Of a stretch of DNA of 64,000 nucleotides, positions 27,932-35,402 are shown piece by piece. Below the pieces are notes generated by a model. The model searched no databases, was not told the origin of the DNA, and was given only the letters and a program-made list of their open reading frames with translations. This DNA is from Sulfuritalea sp. (GTDB lineage: Bacteria > Pseudomonadota > Gammaproteobacteria > Burkholderiales > Rhodocyclaceae). Location of the stretch: assembly GCA_016710465.1 (NCBI GenBank), contig JADJVS010000016.1, positions 248,001 to 312,000 of the forward strand. Reading direction: 5' to 3'. Each line of letters begins with the position of its first letter. The first letter of the stretch is position 1. The translations under genes and the position numbers were made by a program.

Positions 27932-30124
27932 ATGGACGAAATTCTCAGCGTGTTTTCCGTCGAGGCCCGCGAGCAGCTCGAAGCCATGGAAAGCGGCCTG
28001 ATGCAGCTCGAAAAAGGCGATCACGACGCCGAAACCATCAATGCCGTGTTCCGCGCCGCGCATACCATCAAGGGCGGCGCCGGGGTGGTCGAAATCCATT
28101 CCGTGGAAAGCTTCACCCACGTCCTGGAAAACGTGCTCGACCGCCTGCGCAACGGCGAGATCGCGGTCAGCGGTGAAATGATTTCCGCATTGCTGCTGGG
28201 TTGCGACCACATTGGTGCCCTGCTTGACCTGGTCGCCAGGGGCCAGCTTGACGTGGACCCGGATCTGGCGGCGGCGGGCGCGGCGATCAGCGACTCCCTG
28301 CAGCCCTTCCTCGGCGAACGCAAGCCGGCTGCCGTCAAGGCCGTGCTGGCCGAAGCCGAGGCGGATATCGAGCGCGAGGATGCGGATGCCGCCGTCAATG
28401 ACTGCTGGCACATCTCGATCCGTTTCGGTCGCGATGTCCTGAAAAACGGCATGGATCCGCTGGCCTTCCTGCGCTACCTGCTGAATCTCGGCGAGGTCGC
28501 CCACATGACCACGCTGATCGATGCCCTGCCGGATGCCGAGGCGATGGATCCGGAGCTGTGCTACCTGGGATTCGAGATCAGCTTCCGCAGCCACGCCAGC
28601 AAGGACGCCATCGAGCGTGTGTTCGACTTCTGTCGTGACGACTGCGACCTTCACATCCTGCCGCCCAACAGCAAGGTCGAGGAGTATCTCGGCCTGATCG
28701 AGTCCTTGCCCGAGGAGACCATGCGCCTGGGCGAAATCCTGGTCAAGAGCGGCGCCCTGACCCGTGAGGAACTTGACACCGGCCTGCGCCGGCAATCCGA
28801 GGTGAAAGTCGGTGCCGAGGACACGCCGACGCCGACCCTGGGCAACATCCTGATCCAGCAAAACAGCGTGCAGCCGGAGATCGTCGAAGCCGCCGCCGCC
28901 AAGCAGAAGACCATATCCGAAAAGAAGGCCGCCGAAGCCAGCCTGATCCGCATCCACGCGGACAAGCTGGACCAGCTCATCGACCTGGTGGGCGAACTGG
29001 TGATCGCCGGCGCATCGGCCAACCTGCTGGCCCGGAAGAGCGCCGAAGGCACCCTGGTCGAGGCCACCTCGGTCCTCACCCGGCTGGTCGAGAGCATCCG
29101 CGATTCCGCGCTGGCCCTGCGCATGGTGCAGATCGGCGAAACCTTCAACCGCTTCCATCGCGTTGCCCGCGACGTCTCGAAGGAGCTGGGCAAGGATATC
29201 GAACTGGTGATCACCGGCGCCGAGACCGAACTCGACAAATCGGTGGTGGAAAAGATCGGCGACCCGCTGATGCACCTGGTCAGAAATGCCATGGACCACG
29301 GCATCGAGCCACCGGCCGCGCGTGCCGCCGCCGGCAAGCCGGCCAAGGGCCGCGTTGAACTCAACGCCTACCATGATTCGGGCAGCATCGTCATCCAGGT
29401 GGTGGACGACGGTGGCGGCCTCAACAAGGATCGCATCCAGGCCAAGGCCATCGAGAAAGGCATCATCCAGCCCGGCGATACGCTGTCCGACCAGGAAGTG
29501 CTGAACCTGATCTTCGAGCCGGGGTTCTCCACGGTGGAAAAAGTCACCAACCTGTCCGGTCGCGGCGTCGGCATGGACGTGGTGCGCAAGAACATCACAG
29601 CCCTGCGCGGCATGGTGCATGTCGAAACCGAACCGGGCGCCGGCTCGCGCTTCACCATCCGCCTGCCGCTGACCCTGGCCATCATCGACGGCTTCCTTAC
29701 CGGCGTTGGCAAGGCCTCTTACGTCATTCCGCTGGACATGGTCATCGAGTGCATCGAACTGGCCGGCACCAGCGGCGAACGCGACTACATCAACCTGCGC
29801 GGCGAGGTGCTGCCCTTCGTTCGCTTGCGCGAGCTGTTCGAAGTGACCGGCGAACGCCCGACGCGCGAGAACGTCGTCGTCGTGCAGTACGCCGGGCAAA
29901 AGGCCGGCATCGTGGTCGACCAGTTGCTGGGCGAGTTCCAGACGGTGATCAAACCGCTGGGCACCCTCTTCCGCAACATGCGCGGCATCGGCGGCTCGAC
30001 CATCCTCGGCAGTGGCGAAGTCGCCCTGATCCTGGATGTGCAGGCGCTGGTCAGCCGCAGTGCCAACACCGAGGAACAACTCGCACGCGCCGGCCACGGC
30101 GTTTCCCTGCTCACGGCGCACTGA
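27932..30124 (+). CDS. cheA: Chemotaxis histidine kinase CheA1 with MshEN-like insert
   Basis: This 730-residue kinase has an N-terminal HPt (H44 in FRAAHTIKGGAG). A P2-like region at about 140-250 is followed by an insert at 265-325 resembling the MshEN c-di-GMP fold: RLGEILVKSGALTREELD fits the consensus well, while the second copy TLGNILIQQN is degraded. Dimerisation (KLDQLIDLVGELVIAG), ATP-binding (NAMDHGIEPP, SGRGVGMDVVRKN) and CheW-like domains follow. It is central to cluster I and could phosphorylate CheY1, CheB or the HD-GYP receiver. Confidence 0.95.
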   Translation: MDEILSVFSVEAREQLEAMESGLMQLEKGDHDAETINAVFRAAHTIKGGAGVVEIHSVESFTHVLENVLDRLRNGEIAVSGEMISALLLGCDHIGALLDLVARGQLDVDPDLAAAGAAISDSLQPFLGERKPAAVKAVLAEAEADIEREDADAAVNDCWHISIRFGRDVLKNGMDPLAFLRYLLNLGEVAHMTTLIDALPDAEAMDPELCYLGFEISFRSHASKDAIERVFDFCRDDCDLHILPPNSKVEEYLGLIESLPEETMRLGEILVKSGALTREELDTGLRRQSEVKVGAEDTPTPTLGNILIQQNSVQPEIVEAAAAKQKTISEKKAAEASLIRIHADKLDQLIDLVGELVIAGASANLLARKSAEGTLVEATSVLTRLVESIRDSALALRMVQIGETFNRFHRVARDVSKELGKDIELVITGAETELDKSVVEKIGDPLMHLVRNAMDHGIEPPAARAAAGKPAKGRVELNAYHDSGSIVIQVVDDGGGLNKDRIQAKAIEKGIIQPGDTLSDQEVLNLIFEPGFSTVEKVTNLSGRGVGMDVVRKNITALRGMVHVETEPGAGSRFTIRLPLTLAIIDGFLTGVGKASYVIPLDMVIECIELAGTSGERDYINLRGEVLPFVRLRELFEVTGERPTRENVVVVQYAGQKAGIVVDQLLGEFQTVIKPLGTLFRNMRGIGGSTILGSGEVALILDVQALVSRSANTEEQLARAGHGVSLLTAH

Positions 30125-30174
30125 TCCGCCATGGTGAAGTTGAAATTTTCAAGCGACGATCAAAGGAGAACCCA

Positions 30175-31869
30175 ATGCTCGGCAATCTGAAGATAGGCAC
30201 GCGCCTCGGCCTCGGCTTCGCCATTCCCCTGGTGCTCCTGGTGACGATCGCCACGGTGGGCTATGTCCGCATCAAGCTCCTGGATCACGAGCTCGAATCG
30301 ATGGCCGGTGAAAAATTTCCCAAGGTCGTTCTGGCCAACAGCGTCATCGACCGGGTCGCCTTCACCGCGCAGACGCTGCGCAACATGGCCCTGCTCAATG
30401 AAACCAAGCCGCAAATGAAGGAAAAGCAGCGCCTGCTGGCCGCGCGCAAAACCGCCGATGAAAGCATCGAGAAACTGAAAGGCATCATCAGCTCCGATCA
30501 GGAACGGGACCTGATGAAAGCGCTGACCGACGCGCGCGCGCCCTTCGTCAAGGTCCAGAACGAAGTGATCGACCTGATCGAAGGTGGCCGGCTGGATGAA
30601 ACGAACATGCTGCTGTTCGGCGACATGGCAACACGACAGGACAATTTCACGCGATCGATCGAGGCACTGGTCAAACATCAGACCGAGTTGATGAATGCGG
30701 CTGCGAAAGATGCCGACGAGAAGGCCAGCCTGGCGCTGACCCTGCTGCTCGCCCTCGGAGCCATCGCCAGCCTCCTGAGCGTGCTGATCGCCTGGTTTGT
30801 CACCCGTGGCATCACCCGCCCCGTCACCGAGGCGCTCGATGTCACCCAGCGCATGGCCGATGGCGATCTGACGATACGCATCGACAGCGCCGGCAAGGAC
30901 GAGATCGGCCAAATGCTAACCGCCCAGCAAAACCTGATCGCCCGGCTGAACCAGATCATTGGCGACGTAAAGGGGGCCGCCGACAACCTGTCCAACGCTT
31001 CGGGCCAGGTCTCCGCCACCGCTCAATCCCTCTCGCAGTCGAGTTCCGAGCAAGCTGCCTCGGTCGAAGAGACCACCGCCAGCATCGAACAGATGACGGC
31101 CAGCATCACCCAGAACACCGAGAACGCCAAGGTCACCGACAACATGGCCACGAAGAGCTCGTCCGAAGCCGAACAGGGTGGCAAGGCGGTCAAGGACACG
31201 GTCGAAGCCATGAAGTCCATCGCCGGCAAGATCGGCATCATCGACGACATCGCCTACCAGACCAACCTCCTGGCGCTCAACGCCGCCATCGAAGCCGCCC
31301 GCGCGGGTGAGCACGGCAAGGGCTTTGCCGTGGTCGCCGCCGAAGTCAGGAAGCTGGCTGAGCGGAGCCAGGTTGCCGCCCAGGAGATCGGTGAACTCGC
31401 CGGCTCTAGCGTCAAGATGGCCGAACAGGCCGGCCGGCTGCTCGACGAAATGGTGCCCAGCATCCGCAAGACCTCGGATCTCGTGCAGGAGATTGCCGCC
31501 TCGAGCCAGGAGCAAAGCCAGGGCGTGGGCCAGATCAACGGCGCCATGGGCCAGTTGAACAAGGCCACGCAGCAGAATGCCAGTGCCTCCGAAGAGCTCG
31601 CCGCCACCGCCGAGGAAATGGGTGGCCAGGCCGCGCAACTGCAGGAGCTGATGGAGTTCTTCAAGATCGAGGCGCAAGGAAGAGTCGGCGCTGGCGCTAC
31701 GGCGAAGAGCGCTGGCTCGCTCTGCGTACCTGGGACGCCGCTTCGCGGGCAGGTAACGGCGACCAAGCGTGCTCGCGGCAATGCGTCCGCCGCCCCCGCG
31801 CGCACGGTGAAAGCGAAGGCCGCGGCGATGGCCGAGCCCGTCGCCAGCGGTGATTTCGAGCGCTTCTGA
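30175..31869 (+). CDS. Methyl-accepting chemotaxis receptor 1 (4HB type, DFERF tail)
   Basis: This 564-residue receptor has TM1 at about 11-30, a four-helix-bundle-like periplasmic domain (FPKVVLANSVIDRVAFTAQ), TM2 at about 190-212, HAMP (TRGITRPVTEALDVTQRMAD) and the shared signalling domain with tip YQTNLLALNAAIEAARAGEH. Compared with Tsr each arm is one heptad shorter, i.e. the 34H class. A basic/Ala linker ends in DFERF, matching the x-[FW]-x-x-[FW] CheR-tether pattern. A 57-nt in-frame insertion adds 19 residues to the linker. AAAGGAGA precedes the ATG at 30175. Confidence 0.94.
   Translation: MLGNLKIGTRLGLGFAIPLVLLVTIATVGYVRIKLLDHELESMAGEKFPKVVLANSVIDRVAFTAQTLRNMALLNETKPQMKEKQRLLAARKTADESIEKLKGIISSDQERDLMKALTDARAPFVKVQNEVIDLIEGGRLDETNMLLFGDMATRQDNFTRSIEALVKHQTELMNAAAKDADEKASLALTLLLALGAIASLLSVLIAWFVTRGITRPVTEALDVTQRMADGDLTIRIDSAGKDEIGQMLTAQQNLIARLNQIIGDVKGAADNLSNASGQVSATAQSLSQSSSEQAASVEETTASIEQMTASITQNTENAKVTDNMATKSSSEAEQGGKAVKDTVEAMKSIAGKIGIIDDIAYQTNLLALNAAIEAARAGEHGKGFAVVAAEVRKLAERSQVAAQEIGELAGSSVKMAEQAGRLLDEMVPSIRKTSDLVQEIAASSQEQSQGVGQINGAMGQLNKATQQNASASEELAATAEEMGGQAAQLQELMEFFKIEAQGRVGAGATAKSAGSLCVPGTPLRGQVTATKRARGNASAAPARTVKAKAAAMAEPVASGDFERF
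31006..31665 (+). repeat. 660-bp receptor signalling block, copy 1 of 5
   Basis: Encodes the receptor signalling hairpin from GQVSATAQSLSQ to LMEFFK. It aligns without any indel to blocks at 32934, 36225, 38848 and 40393. Confidence 0.9.
31699..31761 (+). mobile_element. 51-bp palindromic REP/MITE-like insertion with 6-bp target duplication
   Basis: Receptors 2 and 3 have a single ACGGCG at this point of the linker. Receptor 1 has ACGGCG at 31699-31704 and 31756-31761 flanking 51 extra bases (31705-31755). The insert consists of two adjacent hairpins: AGAGCG-CTGGCT-CGCTCT, then TACCTG...CAGGTA with an inner CCGC-TTC-GCGG. It keeps the reading frame. No transposase is near, so mobilisation in trans (RAYT or IS) is inferred. 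Confidence 0.65.
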
Positions 31870-31885
31870 ACCAAACGACCAAATC

Positions 31886-32047
31886 ATGAATACCTCGTTC
31901 CCGAATTTGCACGAGTTGCTCGAAGTCAGCGGCGAAGTCGCCCGGATCCTGGATGTGCAGGCGCTGGTCTGCTGCTGCGCCAACGCCGAGGGACAGCTCA
32001 CGCGCGCCGGCTACGGCGTTCGCCTGCTTGAAACCCAGGGCGGCTGA
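31886..32047 (+). pseudogene. Remnant of a duplicated cheA 3' end
   Basis: The frame reads GEVARILDVQALV...RAGYGVRLL, closely matching the CheA1 C terminus GEVALILDVQALV...RAGHGVSLL; 31928-32047 aligns with cheA1 30011-30124. Upstream, LHELLEVSGE resembles CheA1 LRELFEVTGE, as if an in-frame 165-nt stretch between two GGCGAA sites had been lost. The 53-codon ORF has an ATG at 31886 but no clear ribosome site. It lies exactly between receptors 1 and 2, as cheA1 lies before receptor 1. Confidence 0.75.
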
Positions 32048-32102
32048 TGCCAAGGAATTCATGCACCACCAGTTTTTTGCAATTACCTTGGGAGATAAGA
32101 AC

Positions 32103-33746
32103 ATGTTGAACAATCTGAAAATCGGCGCCCGCCTCGGTATCGGCTTTGCTGTCACGCTGGCGCTGCTGATCGCCATCGCCGTATTCGGCGTAACGCGCAT
32201 CGCGGCGCTCAATTCCGAGATTGAAAATCTCGTGAATGACAAATATCCAAAGACTGTTCAGGCCAACGACATCGTGGATGCAATTGGTGGGATCGGCCGC
32301 GTCATGCGAAATTCTCTTCTGGTCAAGGGTGATGACAATGTTCAGAAGGAACTTGACCGCATTCCAGGGTTTCGCAAGACCATCGACGAACGCCTTGAAA
32401 CGCTAAGCAAGACGGTGGTGTCGGACGAAGGCAAGGCGCTATTGAAGCGCATGGAGGAAAGCCGGGTGACGTATCGGGTCAATCAGACCAAATTCCTCGA
32501 TTTCATGAAAGCCGGAAAACGCGACGAGGCCGCCGAAACGCTCATGGGCGAAACGCGCAAGACCTACAACGAATACCTAAAGGCCACCAACAACCTGATT
32601 GAATACCAGTCCAAACTAATGCAAAAGACTGGCAAGGACGCCGACGAAATGGCCGACAACGCCGAGCGCTTGCTGGCGATTCTTGCCGTGTGCGCGGCCT
32701 TGTTGAGTGCACTGTTCGGCTGGTTCATCACGCGCAGCATCACCAGACCGGTCAACGAGGCACTTGCGGTTACAACGCAACTGTCGGAAGGTGACCTCAC
32801 GGTACAGGTCAGCGACATCAGCAAGGACGAGATCGGCCAGATGCTGGCCGCGCAGCAAGGCTTGATCGCCAAGCTCAACCAGATCATCGGTGAGGTCAAG
32901 GGCGCCGCCGACAACCTCTCCAATGCCGCGGGCCAGGTTTCCGCCACCGCTCAATCCCTCTCGCAGTCCTCCAGCGAGCAAGCCGCCTCGGTCGAAGAGA
33001 CCACCGCCAGCATCGAGCAGATGACCGCCAGCATCACCCAGAACACGGAGAACGCCAAGGTCACCGACAACATGGCCACCAAGAGCTCGTCCGAAGCCGA
33101 ACAGGGCGGCAAGGCGGTCAAGGACACCGTCGAAGCCATGAAGTCCATCGCCGGCAAGATCGGCATCATCGACGACATCGCCTACCAGACCAATCTCCTG
33201 GCCTTGAACGCCGCCATCGAAGCCGCCCGCGCGGGTGAGCACGGCAAGGGCTTTGCCGTGGTCGCCGCCGAAGTCAGGAAGCTGGCCGAGCGCAGCCAGG
33301 TGGCCGCCCAGGAGATCGGTGAACTCGCCGGCTCCAGCGTCAAGATGGCCGAACAGGCCGGCCGGCTGCTCGACGAGATGGTGCCCTCGATCCGCAAGAC
33401 CTCGGATCTCGTGCAGGAGATTGCCGCCTCGAGCCAGGAGCAAAGCCAGGGCGTGGGCCAGATCAACGGCGCCATGGGCCAGTTGAACAAGGCCACGCAG
33501 CAGAACGCCAGTGCCTCCGAGGAGCTCGCCGCCACCGCCGAGGAAATGGGCGGCCAGGCCGCGCAACTGCAGGAGTTGATGGAGTTCTTCAAGATCGATG
33601 CTCAATCCGGCGCAAGAGTCGGCGCTGGCGCCACGGCGACCAAGCGTGCTCGCGGCAATGCGTCCGCCGCCCCCGCGCGCACGGTGAAGGCGAAGGCCGC
33701 TGCAATGGCCGAACCCGTCGCCAGCGGTGATTTCGAGCGCTTCTGA
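32103..33746 (+). CDS. Methyl-accepting chemotaxis receptor 2 (4HB type, DFERF tail)
   Basis: This 547-residue receptor opens with MLNNLKIGARLGIGFAVTLA, near-identical in style to receptor 1, so the pair are recent paralogues with diverged periplasmic four-helix domains (DKYPKTVQANDIVDAIGGIG). TM2 lies around residue 195, followed by HAMP (TRSITRPVNEALAVTTQLSE) and the common 34H signalling block. The tail has the same basic linker and DFERF end, without the palindromic insertion. GGGAG precedes the ATG at 32103. cheW follows after 27 nt. Confidence 0.94.
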   Translation: MLNNLKIGARLGIGFAVTLALLIAIAVFGVTRIAALNSEIENLVNDKYPKTVQANDIVDAIGGIGRVMRNSLLVKGDDNVQKELDRIPGFRKTIDERLETLSKTVVSDEGKALLKRMEESRVTYRVNQTKFLDFMKAGKRDEAAETLMGETRKTYNEYLKATNNLIEYQSKLMQKTGKDADEMADNAERLLAILAVCAALLSALFGWFITRSITRPVNEALAVTTQLSEGDLTVQVSDISKDEIGQMLAAQQGLIAKLNQIIGEVKGAADNLSNAAGQVSATAQSLSQSSSEQAASVEETTASIEQMTASITQNTENAKVTDNMATKSSSEAEQGGKAVKDTVEAMKSIAGKIGIIDDIAYQTNLLALNAAIEAARAGEHGKGFAVVAAEVRKLAERSQVAAQEIGELAGSSVKMAEQAGRLLDEMVPSIRKTSDLVQEIAASSQEQSQGVGQINGAMGQLNKATQQNASASEELAATAEEMGGQAAQLQELMEFFKIDAQSGARVGAGATATKRARGNASAAPARTVKAKAAAMAEPVASGDFERF

Positions 33747-34288
33747 GCCCAGGCCCCGACCAAGGAGATCGACATGGGACAACTCGCACAACAAACGCCC
33801 GCCACGCGCGGCAAGCCGCCCCTGGTGGCGGCCGCGCTCGGCGGCGTCGACATCCAGCAGTACCTGACCTTTCAGCTCACCGGCGAGATGTACGCCGTGG
33901 GCATCCTCAACGTCAAGGAGATCATCGAGTACGGGAGCCTCACCGAGATTCCGATGATGCCGGCCTTCATTCGCGGCGTGATCAACCTGCGCGGCAGCGT
34001 GGTGCCGGTGATCGACCTCGCGGCGCGCTTCGGCGGCCGCGCCACCGAGACCTCGCGGCGCACCTGCATCGTGATCATCGAGCTGGCGCACGAGGACGAG
34101 CGCCACGATATCGGCATCGTGGTCGATGCCGTGTCCGAGGTGCTGGAAGTGTCCGACGCCGACATCGAGCCGGCGCCGGCCTTCGGCGCCAAGATCCGCG
34201 CCGACTTCATCGCCGGCATGGGCAAGATCGGCGGCAAGTTCGTGATCATCCTCGATATACAGAAGGTGCTCTCGGTCGATGAGATCGC
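32880..34288 (+). repeat. 1409-bp direct repeat, copy 1 (receptor 3' half plus cheW)
   Basis: This copy runs from the end of HAMP of receptor 2 through the spacer into cheW, and equals 36171-37579 in length exactly. Even the 27-nt spacer (CAGGCCCCGACCAAGGAGAT) is shared. Divergence begins at the last codons of cheW. Confidence 0.85.
32934..33593 (+). repeat. 660-bp receptor signalling block, copy 2 of 5
   Basis: Indel-free counterpart of 31006-31665, lying inside the 1409-bp repeat. Confidence 0.9.
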
Positions 34289-34322
34289 CAATCTCGCGGC
34301 GATCAAGGCCGAGGACGCATGA
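33774..34322 (+). CDS. cheW: CheW coupling protein, copy 1
   Basis: This 182-residue adaptor links receptors to CheA. It shows the CheW beta-barrel landmarks YLTFQLTGEMYAVGILNVKE, FIRGVINLRGSVVPVIDLAARFG and KFVIILDIQKVLSVDEI. The N-terminal 20 residues are an unstructured extension. It is almost identical to the cheW at 37065 up to VDEIA, after which it ends NLAAIKAEDA. AAGGAG lies 7 nt before the ATG. Confidence 0.95.
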   Translation: MGQLAQQTPATRGKPPLVAAALGGVDIQQYLTFQLTGEMYAVGILNVKEIIEYGSLTEIPMMPAFIRGVINLRGSVVPVIDLAARFGGRATETSRRTCIVIIELAHEDERHDIGIVVDAVSEVLEVSDADIEPAPAFGAKIRADFIAGMGKIGGKFVIILDIQKVLSVDEIANLAAIKAEDA

Positions 34323-34339
34323 GTTTCCATTTTTCATCC

Positions 34340-34357
34340 GCCCGGCATTCGCCGGGC
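34340..34357. other. Strong hairpin after cheW copy 1
   Basis: GCCCGGC and GCCGGGC form a perfect 7-bp stem on an ATTC loop, 18 nt after cheW. No T-run follows, so it may act as an mRNA processing or stability hairpin rather than a full terminator. Confidence 0.45.
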
Positions 34358-34397
34358 ACAACACGCAAGCAGGCAAACCAACCAAGGAGATAGCAAC

Positions 34398-34847
34398 ATG
34401 AAACAGCACATCGCAACGGCACTGATCGGATTGACCCTCGGCACCGCGGCCTACGCGGCAGCCGACTACGGCGTCGCCAAGGATGCCGAAGTCTTTGTAC
34501 AGAAGGCGGTAAAGCACTTCGCGGCCGTCGGCAAGGACAAGGCCTTCGCCGACTTCGGCACCCCGGCCTGGGTGGACCGCGATCTCTACATCGTGGTTCT
34601 GGATTTCGGTGGCCATGTCGTCGCCCACGGCACCAATCCCAAGCTGATTGGCAAGGACATGTCCGCCGCGCGCGATCCCGACGGCGTTGCCTTTACGACC
34701 CTGATGGTGGATTCGGCCAAGGTCAAGGGCAAGGGCTGGACCGACTACAAGTTCACCGACCCGGTTTCCAAGAAGGTACTGCCGAAGGCCTCGTATTGCG
34801 AAAAGCAGGGCGACTACGCGGTATGCGCCGGTATTTACAAGCGCTGA
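34398..34847 (+). CDS. Stand-alone periplasmic single-Cache protein, copy 1
   Basis: This 149-residue protein has a Sec signal peptide (cleavage after TAAYA) and a single Cache_2-type domain: DLYIVVLDFGGHVVAHGTNP, KLIGKDM and GKGWTDYKFTDPVSKKVLPK. Two Cys in YCEKQGDYAVCAGIYKR could form a disulfide. Cache domains usually form the ligand part of receptors; here it is secreted alone, next to receptor genes, so it may present a ligand to them. AAGGAG precedes the ATG. Confidence 0.88.
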   Translation: MKQHIATALIGLTLGTAAYAAADYGVAKDAEVFVQKAVKHFAAVGKDKAFADFGTPAWVDRDLYIVVLDFGGHVVAHGTNPKLIGKDMSAARDPDGVAFTTLMVDSAKVKGKGWTDYKFTDPVSKKVLPKASYCEKQGDYAVCAGIYKR

Positions 34848-34903
34848 ACCACGGCGAAACAAGCGTCTATTTGCTCACCCCCCTCCAGCAGAAAGGACAC
34901 TCC

Positions 34904-35353
34904 ATGAAAACCATTCTGAGCAGCATCCTCATCAGTGCCGGCCTGATCGGCAATGCCCTCGCCGCCCCTGACTTTGCCACCGCCAAGGAAGCGGAGGCCT
35001 TCGTGCAAAAGGCCGTCAAGCACCTGGCTGCGGCGGGCAAGGACAAGGCCTTTGCCGATTTCGCGGGCGCCGAATGGCGCGATCGCGACCTGTATGTGAT
35101 TGTTTTGGACAAGGACGTCAACGCCCTGTTTCATGGCGCCAACCCCAAGTTCATCGGCAAGAACATGGCAGGAGCCGCCGACGTCGATGGCGTCAAGTTC
35201 GCCCAAGCCATGACGGATTCGACAAAAGCGTCCGGCAAAGGCTGGACTGAATACAAGTACACCGACCCTGTGTCGAAGAAGATCCTGCCCAAGGCGGCGT
35301 ATTGCGAAAAACAGGCCGAGTTCATTGTTTGCTCGGGCATTTACAAGCGCTGA
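34904..35353 (+). CDS. Stand-alone periplasmic single-Cache protein, copy 2
   Basis: This 149-residue paralogue of the preceding gene is the same length, with signal peptide MKTILSSILISAGLIGNALA, Cache segments DLYVIVLDKDVNALFHGANP and GKGWTEYKYTDPVSKKILPK, and the conserved paired Cys near the end. The ligand-facing stretch differs (DKDVNALFHG against DFGGHVVAHG), suggesting altered specificity after tandem duplication. AGAAAGGA precedes the ATG at 34904. It is followed 49 nt later by receptor 3. Confidence 0.88.
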   Translation: MKTILSSILISAGLIGNALAAPDFATAKEAEAFVQKAVKHLAAAGKDKAFADFAGAEWRDRDLYVIVLDKDVNALFHGANPKFIGKNMAGAADVDGVKFAQAMTDSTKASGKGWTEYKYTDPVSKKILPKAAYCEKQAEFIVCSGIYKR

Positions 35354-35402
35354 ATTCCACCGGGCCTTGGCGCCCGGTCTCCCCTACCAAGGACGACCCA
35401 AC

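Noticed and set aside
27860..30121. 753-codon open frame on the - strand opposite cheA1
   Set aside because: It mirrors the codon structure of cheA1, which has complete domains; the antisense protein has no motif and is His/Asp/Gly-rich as expected for a shadow in GC-rich DNA.
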